Of a DNA stretch of 21,546 nt, positions 1 to 6,288 are shown piece by piece; the stretch's first letter is position 1, and each line of letters starts with the position of its first letter. This stretch comes from JBLHGU01 sp047615875 (GTDB lineage: Bacteria; Pseudomonadota; Gammaproteobacteria; Arenicellales; CAJQKF01). Both the position numbers and the translations under genes were made by a program. The notes below the pieces were generated by a model. The model saw only the letters and a list, made by a program, of their open reading frames with translations, was not told where the DNA came from and ran no database searches. The DNA lies in assembly GCA_047615875.1 (NCBI GenBank), contig JBLHGU010000083.1, forward strand, positions 1 to 21,546, read 5' to 3'.

Positions 1-146
1 TACACCTGCAACCATAGCGATATCTTTATGCCAAATTTCAATCAGGTACCTGGTTACTGATCTTGCTGCTTCTGCGTTATCAACAGTGGGCACTATAGCG
101 CCAACAGTACGAGTTTTACGACTGGCTAGCGCACGGGCGGCGCCAT
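1..146 (-). pseudogene. Relic of a LacI-family regulator gene (truncated, internally deleted)
   Basis: Read on the minus strand, this stretch translates without a stop into pieces of a LacI-family protein: a hinge-region part (ARALASRKTRTVGAIVPT) fused directly to a later part (RYLIEIWHKDIAMVAG). Both pieces align without gaps to the intact regulator gene at 4769-5794: positions 1-81 match 5231-5311 (about 65% identity counted by eye) and 82-146 match 5579-5643 (about 77%). The 267 bp between those blocks, exactly 89 codons, are missing here. The N-terminal helix-turn-helix end is lost at about 146, where unrelated transposase-like sequence begins. The other end runs off the window, so how much of the C-terminal half remains is unknown. 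It is a diverged paralogue rather than a fresh copy, and without a DNA-binding domain it should not work as a repressor. Confidence 0.8.
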
Positions 147-423
147 CCATGACTCGCAGTTTGACGATTTACTACGCGGAGAAGAAACCAGGGCATGGGG
201 ATATTCAACCTATAGTGGTCAGAAACCGGTTCTATCACAATATACTCCGATGGCTAAAGATTATCCGCAGAAGAGAGGCCCATGGATTCGCAAGTTGACT
301 GATGACGAGCGTTCTGAAAGGACAGAGGCTTTACTGTCATTCTCATCGCCCCCTAAAAGTCCAGCTCGGGAACTACTTAGGGTAACGCCTGCACCATTGT
401 TGATTACGCCTTTATACCAGTGA
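145..423 (+). pseudogene. 3' remnant of an IS5-type (DDE) transposase gene
   Basis: This frame is open to a TGA at 421-423 and has no plausible start. Its first residues, IHDSQFDDLLRGEETRAWGY, followed by STYSGQ, a QKRG-like basic stretch and LTDDER, follow the order found in the C-terminal catalytic part of IS5-family transposases (a HDSQ..D.LL block, an aspartate-containing GDSAY-like block, a basic segment and an LT(D/E)EER block). The expected catalytic aspartate in the GDSAY-like block is a tyrosine here (WGYSTYSG), and the downstream arginine/glutamate-rich block carrying the last acidic residue is not recognisable. The element is therefore dead. It starts exactly where the LacI relic breaks off, so the two fragments share a rearrangement junction. 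The family assignment rests on remembered motif order, not a search. Confidence 0.55.
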
Positions 424-605
424 ATAGCCCGTCCATAAATTCGATCCTACCTTCGATAACGATTACCCAAGACAGCCTTCTTTCTGTGGATATTGCTTAT
501 GCTAATTTGCACTTACCCTGGATTTTACGCTTTCTATCGAATTGCCAGCCAGTGAAGGCCGGCGCTTACCTTTGACAAGGTAGATCGAAGGAAATGTACC
601 ATGAT
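424..605. other. Intergenic stretch with weak hairpins, no gene seen
   Basis: This is the downstream end of the minus-strand transporter operon. Two small inverted repeats are visible: a GC-rich one at 544-563 (GCCAGCC/GGCCGGC arms with one G-T mismatch) and TACCTT-TGAC-AAGGTA at 567-582. Neither is followed by a T-run in the transporter's direction of transcription, so a classical intrinsic terminator is not evident. Either could still be an mRNA 3'-end structure. Confidence 0.4.
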
Positions 606-3080
606 TTACCCACCAGACATTACTTCGGGAAGCCAAAGCACCAGTTGCGGGAAGATAAACAGCAGGATGAGGCCGATAAGTTGAATCACCATGAACTGCA
701 TCATGCCGAGATAGATGTCCTTGAGATCCCAATCCGGCACGACCCCCTTCAGAAAGTAAGCTGACAAGGCCACAGGTGGAGATAGCCATGCGGTTTGTAG
801 ATTCACCGCGACCAAAATGCCAAACCAGACCATTAGGTCGTAGCGACTCAGCCCGTGGATATCCAACGCCTCGACGGTTGGCAGCAAAATTGGCACAACG
901 ATCAGAACAATAGGTACCCACTCCAGTGGCCATCCGAGCAGGAAGATCAGTGCCATAACCACGATCAATATGAGGTAAGGCGACATGTCGAGGCCAAGTA
1001 GCAACTCAGTCATCATCTTTGGCGTGCCCAAAGCACTGAATTCGGCGCCAAAGAAGTTCGATGCGGCAACCAGGAACATGATCAAAACCGTGATCTCCAG
1101 GGCTTTGATCAGACTGTCAAAGAAACTAGGAATGGTGAACTTGCCGTAACCGATAGATAACAAGATGGCACCAAAAGCGCCCATCGCTGCGGCCTCAGCA
1201 GGTGTTGCGAAGCCAAGGAGAATCGACCCCAAAGCAAAAGAAATCAGGATCGTGGGAGGCATGAGCCCGGCAAAGAACTCATCCCAAAGATCCGAGAAAT
1301 AGAACCCACTGTCAGCCGCAGGGCTATAAATTGGCCGTCCCAAATATGCTAGAAGCAGGGTGAATGAAGCAAAGGTTATCGACCAGATCGGCAGGCTACC
1401 GTCCTCGCCCATATTCGCAAAGATCATATAAATGTGGAAGATCATCGCGATCGGAAGCACAATCCTGAGTAGGTTCAAACGACGATATGCGGCATAGGCT
1501 ACGGCACAGGTAATGGCCAAAACGATCAAGCCGCCAAATGGCATCACACCGCTAAAAGCACCGCCCATGGCAAGGCCAAAGACTCGGCAAACGGTCAAAA
1601 CGCCCAGGCAGATCAGTGCAACCTCAGCACCATAAAATGCAGAAGTTTTAGGTTGGTCCTCTTCTGACAAAATTGGCCCTAAGTCCGGATTCAGCCAGCA
1701 GCGTCCAAGCGTGTAGAGTAGGAAAAGGGTGGCCAGCAGGGCACCGGGAATAAAGGCTCCACGGAAGAGGTCAAGGGTTGAAACTTCCAGAACAGGCCCC
1801 ATAACGATTAGCATAATCGAGGGCGGTATCAGAATGCCCAATGTGCCGCCTGCGGTGATGGTTCCGGCCGCAAGCTTGACGTCATAGCCTGATCTGGTCA
1901 TGGTCGCGCCAGCCATAATTCCAAGTAGGGTCACAGAAGCGCCCACAATACCAGTGGCCGCTGCAAAAATCGTGGCTACGATCAGTACGGCGATGAACAA
2001 CGCGCCGCGAACGCGCGACATGATCATCTGGATCGATGTAAACAGCCGTTCCATCAAGCCCGCCGCTTCCATTACGATCCCCATCAGAACAAAGAGCGGC
2101 ACCGCCATGAGCTGATCGTTCAACATGGTGGAGTTCGTGTTCAACGTCATCAATAGCGTGGTCAACTTGAAGTTGGCGCCCCAAATGCCGAAGACAAAGG
2201 CAAGGAATATCAACGTGAACGCAATGGGAAAGCCGATAAAGATCACGAAGAGCATGGCTCCCAACATGATCAATCCGATGGTCGCTTTGTCTATGCTCGT
2301 GCGGGCAGACATGAGGTCAGAAAACGACTCGCCGCCGGGGACCATGCTTGGTTGGAATACCGCTAGAACGAGCCAGATCAGTGCGATTAAATAGACAGGC
2401 AAGGCCCGTACGAACAAACGCTCTCGCTCTTTACCCATCTTGTGAAATGCGCGGAAAATCTCAGGGAGGCCTTGCAGCAACAAGAGGAAGGCACCGACTG
2501 GCATCGCCAGGCGTGCGGGCCACAAAAGTGGTCCCCAGGCACTGTCGACCTGCATGGTTTCACCTCTTGAAAAGGCGACCCACCAGAACTCTGAGGCGAT
2601 AACGGTAAAGAAGATCATCGAAGGCATAAAGAACAAGAGGTACAGTGATGCGTCCACTGTTGCTTGTGTCTTGGCCGACCAATTTCGGTAGAGGAAGTCG
2701 GCACGGATATGAACGCCACGCATCAGACCATAGCCCGCGCCCGCCATGAATAGCACGCCGGCTATCATACGACTGGTGTCATACACCCAGAGTGTGGGGC
2801 CAAGTCCAAGGGTTCGGGCGAGATCTTCGAACCCTGCATTCTGCAAGATCGAAAAAGAATTTCGTGAAATAACTTCGAGCACCACTACGACAATGAGCGG
2901 TACCATGAGCAGGGCAAGAATCTGGCCCGCCCGGTAATTAGTGAGGTCAATAGCTGCGGTTATCGGGCGTTGCCAGGAAGTCATATCCTCTGGCGTTTCA
3001 CCCGGTGCCTCGGCACGACGCTCCGCAATCAGTTCGTCCGCAATTTCGAGATCTTCCGGATTTACCTCTTCTTCAGCCAT
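606..3080 (-). CDS. hpsLM: TRAP transporter fused DctQ-DctM membrane subunit, probable DHPS uptake
   Basis: This 824-residue inner-membrane protein joins the small (DctQ) and large (DctM) subunits of a TRAP transporter. After an acidic cytoplasmic N-terminus (1-44), a DctQ-like four-helix unit spans about 50-210 and carries the typical ADFLYRNWS segment near 128-136. A linker near 210-225 leads into the DctM part with AVPLFVLMG (326-334), a GIVGASV segment and GTLGILIPPS (about 412-422). The DctM half is long (about 590 residues against the usual 430) because extra hydrophobic segments lie at roughly 475-600, as in the mannitol/chloroaromatic/keto-acid TRAP subgroup. TRAP systems drive solute uptake with a Na+ gradient, using the binding protein encoded just upstream at 3220-4317. 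The DHPS substrate is inferred from the neighbouring hpsNOP genes and shared operators. The ATG at 3078-3080 has an AAAGG ribosome site before it. Confidence 0.85.
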   Translation of the reverse strand: MAEEEVNPEDLEIADELIAERRAEAPGETPEDMTSWQRPITAAIDLTNYRAGQILALLMVPLIVVVVLEVISRNSFSILQNAGFEDLARTLGLGPTLWVYDTSRMIAGVLFMAGAGYGLMRGVHIRADFLYRNWSAKTQATVDASLYLLFFMPSMIFFTVIASEFWWVAFSRGETMQVDSAWGPLLWPARLAMPVGAFLLLLQGLPEIFRAFHKMGKERERLFVRALPVYLIALIWLVLAVFQPSMVPGGESFSDLMSARTSIDKATIGLIMLGAMLFVIFIGFPIAFTLIFLAFVFGIWGANFKLTTLLMTLNTNSTMLNDQLMAVPLFVLMGIVMEAAGLMERLFTSIQMIMSRVRGALFIAVLIVATIFAAATGIVGASVTLLGIMAGATMTRSGYDVKLAAGTITAGGTLGILIPPSIMLIVMGPVLEVSTLDLFRGAFIPGALLATLFLLYTLGRCWLNPDLGPILSEEDQPKTSAFYGAEVALICLGVLTVCRVFGLAMGGAFSGVMPFGGLIVLAITCAVAYAAYRRLNLLRIVLPIAMIFHIYMIFANMGEDGSLPIWSITFASFTLLLAYLGRPIYSPAADSGFYFSDLWDEFFAGLMPPTILISFALGSILLGFATPAEAAAMGAFGAILLSIGYGKFTIPSFFDSLIKALEITVLIMFLVAASNFFGAEFSALGTPKMMTELLLGLDMSPYLILIVVMALIFLLGWPLEWVPIVLIVVPILLPTVEALDIHGLSRYDLMVWFGILVAVNLQTAWLSPPVALSAYFLKGVVPDWDLKDIYLGMMQFMVIQLIGLILLFIFPQLVLWLPEVMSGG

Positions 3081-3168
3081 GCCCTTTCTCCGCTATTATG
3101 TTTATGCCCATTTTGGGCTCTTACTTATGTAGATAGGGCCACAAAAAAGCCCAGATAGCAACTATGAA

Positions 3169-3190
3169 GCGAGGCCCTGACGGGCCTCGC
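3169..3190 (-). promoter_or_regulatory. Stable GC-rich hairpin between binding-protein and membrane-subunit genes
   Basis: Perfect 9-bp arms, GCGAGGCCC and GGGCCTCGC, enclose a TGAC loop in the 139-bp gap between the binding-protein stop and the membrane-subunit start. In the direction of transcription it is followed by TTCATAG, not a T-run, so it is more likely an mRNA 3'-end stabiliser, processing site or leaky attenuator than a full terminator. Such structures commonly allow more binding protein than permease to be made from one operon; that role is inferred. Confidence 0.6.
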
Positions 3191-3219
3191 AACAAGGACT
3201 TTTTACTTCAGTGACTTTT

Positions 3220-4317
3220 CTACTTCAGTGTAGCTGCGTGTGCGCGACCCAAACTTGCGTTTGAGGTTTGAGCACCTGACCAGAATGGTACAACAGTATC
3301 TGCGAAATCCTTTTGGGACTGCCATACTTCTGCAAAGAACGCGTTTTCTGCAGCAGCGGCTTCGAGCGACTTCTTAGCGGCCGCCATGTACTCTGTGAAG
3401 TAATCTGCTGGAGTGTCTTCAAGGATTACGCCGTGATTATCTGTCAGATCTTTCAGCGCCTTACCGTTTTCATAGATTCGGTAGGACATAGATTTTGACA
3501 GAGAAGCGTTTGCCGCAACTTCCAGTGCTTTCTGCTCAAGCGCACTTAGAGATTTGTAGAAATCGCCATTCACATACATGTCTGCGTTCACGACTACCTG
3601 GTGCAGACCCTGGAGGTAGTAGTGCTTTAGCACTTTCTGGAAACCAAAGACCGAGTCTGGCTTCGGGCAGCACCATTCGGCTGCGTCGATAGTGCCTTTC
3701 TCAAGCGCTGGCAGAATGTCGCCGCCACCCATAGCAACCGCTGGAACACCGATTTCAGCGTATGCCGCACCAACCATGCCCGGAGGTGCACGGAAGCGTA
3801 GTTTACGGAAGTCATCCATTGATTTGATAGGATGTGGGAACCAGCCAAGTGCCTCAGGGCCTACTGGTTGCAGCATGAAACCTTTGACGTTCACGCCCAT
3901 TTCATCCCACAGACGGTCATACAACTCCTTGCCACCACCGTACTGAAACCAGCTCAGGAACGCGATGTTATCGAGTCCAACACCGGCACCCGCAACAGGT
4001 GCGCCGAACAGGTTAGCCGCAACGTGCTTACCAGCCCAATAGTGTGTCCAGGCAAAGCCACCTTCAACGAGGCCCGCGTCAACAGCATCAATGATGTCTC
4101 GTGGTCCAACAACAGCGCCTGCCGGCAGTACTTCGACGGTGAGCGACCCACCAGTCAGTGCTGCAACGTCTTTACCGAACTCCTTCAACATAACGACTTC
4201 GTCAGCTGAGGTCGGTAGCACCGACTGGATACGTAAGACTTTTTCTGCGTAGGCGGCCGAACTCATTAGAGCCAGACCTATCGCGGCGGCTGCCGCGGTT
4301 TTCATGAAAGGATTCAT
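3220..4317 (-). CDS. hpsK: TRAP transporter periplasmic solute-binding protein (DctP family), probable DHPS binder
   Basis: This 365-residue secreted protein has a clear Sec signal peptide (1-24, ending AAYA before EKVLRIQS). It belongs to the DctP-type periplasmic receptors of TRAP transporters. The segment around 171-183 (RKLRFRAPPGMVG) holds the conserved arginine, probably R176, that in this family salt-bridges the acid group of the ligand. AAEWCCPKPD (about 212-221) and the WAGKH stretch resemble the mannitol/chloroaromatic/2-keto-acid subgroup. A sulfonate ligand would suit the arginine, and the partner is the fused membrane protein encoded 139 bp downstream. The ATG at 4315-4317 lies 10 nt after AAGGAG; a second ATG four codons in is possible. 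Transcription is expected from the promoter at 4499-4527, controlled by the operator at 4473-4486. The specific DHPS assignment is inferred from context. Confidence 0.85.
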   Translation of the reverse strand: MNPFMKTAAAAAIGLALMSSAAYAEKVLRIQSVLPTSADEVVMLKEFGKDVAALTGGSLTVEVLPAGAVVGPRDIIDAVDAGLVEGGFAWTHYWAGKHVAANLFGAPVAGAGVGLDNIAFLSWFQYGGGKELYDRLWDEMGVNVKGFMLQPVGPEALGWFPHPIKSMDDFRKLRFRAPPGMVGAAYAEIGVPAVAMGGGDILPALEKGTIDAAEWCCPKPDSVFGFQKVLKHYYLQGLHQVVVNADMYVNGDFYKSLSALEQKALEVAANASLSKSMSYRIYENGKALKDLTDNHGVILEDTPADYFTEYMAAAKKSLEAAAAENAFFAEVWQSQKDFADTVVPFWSGAQTSNASLGRAHAATLK

Positions 4318-4472
4318 GGAGTTTATTCTCCTTTTACGTGGTTACCTTCGAATATTGGGCCCAGTGGGTGAAGGCTAATCCACCAGGCGCATTTCCAGTA
4401 GGAAAGTTTAAGTTTTCTAAAATGGACTTGAAAAATTGCTCGAAATTGCGAAATTCACTACAAATCGCGCTT

Positions 4473-4486
4473 TGAAAGCGCTTACA
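4473..4486 (-). promoter_or_regulatory. LacI-family operator O1 before the transporter operon
   Basis: On the minus strand this reads TGTAAGCGCTTTCA, a near-palindrome with the central CG typical of LacI-family operators. The same 14 bases occur at 6000-6013 before hpsN. It lies 12 bp downstream of the predicted -10 element, where bound repressor would overlap or closely follow the transcription start. Confidence 0.8.
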
Positions 4487-4498
4487 AGTCAGATCTGG

Positions 4499-4527
4499 AT
4501 TCAAACAGTGTTATCTATCAATGTCAA
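4499..4527 (-). promoter_or_regulatory. Sigma-70 promoter of the transporter operon
   Basis: On the minus strand, TTGACA (4527-4522), 17 bp, then TTGAAT (4504-4499). The hpsN promoter at 5958-5986 has the same two hexamers and the same spacing. A start near 4492 would give a leader of about 175 nt before the binding-protein gene. A second TTGACA lies 13 bp further upstream (4535-4540) but lacks a well-placed partner. Confidence 0.65.
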
Positions 4528-4639
4528 GAGTGTATGTCAATGTGACTGAGGAATTGCCACTCCACCGTCGCCAGTCCTATCGATGCAGTCAATGGATCTT
4601 GGGTTAATTGTTACTTTGTATCTAGTGTTTTGTGTTTAA

Positions 4640-4653
4640 TTGATTGTAATCAA
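4640..4653. promoter_or_regulatory. FNR/Anr-type box (sequence match only)
   Basis: TTGATTGTAATCAA matches the full TTGAT-N4-ATCAA consensus of FNR/Anr-type regulators. Its centre is about 154 bp upstream of the predicted transporter start, not at the classical -41.5 position, and no good -10 element sits at that distance. Chance occurrence is possible, since ten fixed bases are expected about once per megabase. Confidence 0.3.
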
Positions 4654-4768
4654 GCGCCATAGTTCAGTAAAGATCCCGTTACACCCAAGATGTATTGCAC
4701 GGTCGCCGTATGATGTGTAGAGATTGAGCTTCCTGTAACTTCAAAAAGTCAACTTGTAGATACTATTT

Positions 4769-5794
4769 TCACCTCAGACTATGAGATCTGGGCACAGAGG
4801 TAGAATCCCGCACGATGATGTTAGCTATGAGCTTCGTTTTGTCATTGACGGGAAGTTTTGAAATTCTGGCATGGACGTATTCTGCTGCCATGTACCCCAT
4901 TTCTTCTGATGGGATTTGTACAGTTGTTAAGGCAGGGGTTATATGAGCAGTAAGATCCATGCCATCAAACCCCGCTATAGAAATATCCTCTGGAACTCTG
5001 AACCCTCTTGACAGGCACTCAAATAGCACGCCCATCGCAAGAATATCGTTACCGCACATTATGGCGGTTGGTGGATTGGATAAAGAAAGTAGTTGTTTTG
5101 CTGCTGTACGACCTGCTGCGATTTCGTAGGGCTTTTCAATCAGATACCCTGGGGAGAAAGATAACTGATGTTCGTTTAATGCAGTGAGTACGCCACTTAC
5201 TCGTTCGGCAGCCCTGTCATTACCCTCGTTGATACCAGCAACCATTGCAATGTCTCTATGACCAATATCAATTAAATATTTAGCGAGCTTTCTTGCTGCA
5301 GAAGCATTGTCGAAGCCCACGCAGGGCTGCAAACTGCTTTCATTGTATATCCAAATATTAACGTAGGGTGTTTGGTTGTTGTCCAGCAGTCGGTAGACTG
5401 ATGGGTGATGCTCTTCGCCAACCAGAATGAGAGCGTCCACACCTTTTTCCAACAGCGTTTGGCACTCTTTGCGTTCACGTTCCTGATTGTAGTCTGAACT
5501 TGCTAGTAACAGAGTGTATCCAAGTTTGGACAACCGATCCTGTAACGTTTGTATGCTTTTCGCGAAGATCGCATTGTCTATTGTAGGAACAATAGCGCCA
5601 ACAGTTTTTGATTTTCGACTGGCTAGTGCGCGTGCGGCGCCATGAGCGACATAACCTAGTTCGTCGACTGCATCGGTAACCCTCCTGCGCAATTCCGGCC
5701 GCACAGATTCTGGCCGATTCAGTGCCCGTGAAGCCGTCGCAGTAGACACACCAGCATGTTGTGCAACATCGTCTAATTTCGGTAGATTAGTCAT
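4769..5794 (-). CDS. hpsR: LacI-family transcriptional regulator of the DHPS genes
   Basis: This 341-residue protein has the normal LacI-family length. The helix-turn-helix lies at about 5-26 (KLDDVAQHAGVSTATASRAL) and the hinge helix around 50-61 (AARALASRK). A periplasmic-binding-protein-like sensor domain follows from TVGAIVPT (64-71), ending in the family's GFDGMD and LTTVQIP segments. It sits between the transporter and hpsNOP operons, and three TGTAAGCGCTTTCA-like sites flank it, so it is very probably their repressor, responding to DHPS or an oxidation product. One site (5799-5812) lies only 5 bp before its start codon, implying autoregulation. No Shine-Dalgarno sequence is visible before the ATG, consistent with low repressor levels. 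A relic of a paralogue lies at 1-146. The symbol is taken from the regulator of known hps clusters and is not proven orthology. Confidence 0.85.
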   Translation of the reverse strand: MTNLPKLDDVAQHAGVSTATASRALNRPESVRPELRRRVTDAVDELGYVAHGAARALASRKSKTVGAIVPTIDNAIFAKSIQTLQDRLSKLGYTLLLASSDYNQERERKECQTLLEKGVDALILVGEEHHPSVYRLLDNNQTPYVNIWIYNESSLQPCVGFDNASAARKLAKYLIDIGHRDIAMVAGINEGNDRAAERVSGVLTALNEHQLSFSPGYLIEKPYEIAAGRTAAKQLLSLSNPPTAIMCGNDILAMGVLFECLSRGFRVPEDISIAGFDGMDLTAHITPALTTVQIPSEEMGYMAAEYVHARISKLPVNDKTKLIANIIVRDSTSVPRSHSLR

Positions 5795-5798
5795 TTAT

Positions 5799-5812
5799 TA
5801 CAAGCGCTTTCA
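5799..5812. promoter_or_regulatory. LacI-family operator O2 at the regulator's own start
   Basis: TACAAGCGCTTTCA has the same AAGCGCTT core and right flank as the operators at 4473 and 6000, with two changes in the left flank. It ends 5 bp from the regulator's ATG and occupies the place of its ribosome-binding site, downstream of any promoter, so repression by road-block is expected. Confidence 0.7.
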
Positions 5813-5918
5813 GGATGAATTTTTAGTTGTCGAATATTTAAAAAAATATGAAGGGGGCCCACAATAAGTAATTAGAACCAATTAATCAATAAGGCAATAA
5901 CTGCAAAATTTAGATCAA

Positions 5919-5954
5919 TATATAGGTTGCAACCCAATTGTTGCAACCTATATA
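5919..5954. promoter_or_regulatory. 36-bp perfect palindrome with GTTGCAAC half-sites
   Basis: Two exact 15-bp arms, TATATAGGTTGCAAC and its reverse complement, flank CCAATT. Each arm contains the self-complementary GTTGCAAC, so the element is also two tandem palindromic sites with centres 14 bp apart. It ends 3 bp before the -35 of the hpsN promoter, centred near -56, a usual position for an activator or second repressor. It does not resemble the AAGCGCTT operators, so a different DNA-binding protein is likely. Confidence 0.7.
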
Positions 5955-5957
5955 TGG

Positions 5958-5986
5958 TTGACAAAAAGATGGTTGAATGCTTGAAT
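5958..5986 (+). promoter_or_regulatory. Sigma-70 promoter of hpsNOP
   Basis: TTGACA (5958-5963), 17 bp, TTGAAT (5981-5986), the same hexamers and spacing as the transporter promoter. The start is predicted near 5993, immediately before operator O3, leaving a leader of nearly 300 nt. Confidence 0.65.
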
Positions 5987-5999
5987 GCCAATCACGCTT

Positions 6000-6013
6000 T
6001 GTAAGCGCTTTCA
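6000..6013 (+). promoter_or_regulatory. LacI-family operator O3 before hpsN
   Basis: TGTAAGCGCTTTCA, identical to operator O1 read on the other strand, placed 13 bp after the predicted -10 element of the hpsN promoter. Confidence 0.8.
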
Positions 6014-6125
6014 TTAGCAATTATTAATAGTGTGGTTTTTACTGTTCGGGAAATGGGTGGATGATTGCCCTATGGTTACCGGAGTATATTTACGGAACCA
6101 TCCAATAGACACGACAATTAATCGG

Positions 6126-6167
6126 TTTCATTCTGCCCAACTCAAACTCGGCCTGGGCAGAATGAAA
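6126..6167 (+). promoter_or_regulatory. Long-stem hairpin in the hpsN mRNA leader
   Basis: Perfect 14-bp arms (TTTCATTCTGCCCA and its complement) enclose a 14-nt loop, within the leader and about 120 nt before the start codon. No T-run follows, so it is not a standard terminator. It could be an mRNA stabiliser, a protein-binding RNA site, or a DNA operator. Confidence 0.55.
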
Positions 6168-6288
6168 TACTAGTTTAGATGATCAATTTCTACTTGCGCA
6201 GCTAATTACTTTTAGCTGGATTAGATCGTAGAGCATTGCTCTATCTTTGTTAGTTTCATCCCTAATTATTATTTGCACGAGGTGGCCC

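Larger units (their letters stand above)
4318..4768. other. 451-bp intergenic region between regulator and transporter genes
   Basis: This region holds the transporter promoter and operator O1 (4473-4527) and, further upstream, the FNR-like palindrome at 4640-4653. No reading frame of convincing composition and no terminator for the regulator gene was seen, so read-through from the regulator gene into the transporter genes is possible. Confidence 0.6.
5795..6288. other. 494-bp divergent control region between regulator and hpsN
   Basis: This region contains operator O2 (5799), a weak minus-strand promoter candidate for the regulator (TTGATT, 17 bp, TATTGT, ending near 5858), the 36-bp palindrome (5919-5954), the hpsN promoter (5958-5986), operator O3 (6000), a long hpsN leader with a 14-bp-stem hairpin (6126-6167), and the hpsN ribosome site (6279-6285). 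No coding frame is supported in it. Confidence 0.7.

Noticed and set aside
86..298. Plus-strand 70-codon frame at the left edge as a gene
   Set aside because: It runs across the LacI relic in antisense and across the transposase remnant in a different frame; it is a chance frame.
544..582. Small inverted repeats downstream of the transporter operon as an intrinsic terminator
   Set aside because: Stems are short or imperfect and no T-run follows in the relevant direction.
502..933. Minus-strand 143-codon frame overlapping the end of the TRAP permease gene
   Set aside because: It overlaps the clear permease frame on the same strand, its translation has no family features, and it is a frame shadow.
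3692..4209. Plus-strand open frames opposite the binding-protein gene
   Set aside because: They are antisense to a well-supported secreted binding protein and their translations are low-quality shadows.
4321..4334. GGAG-AATAAA-CTCC hairpin hiding the ribosome site of the binding-protein gene
   Set aside because: Only four base pairs; too weak to support a control element by eye.
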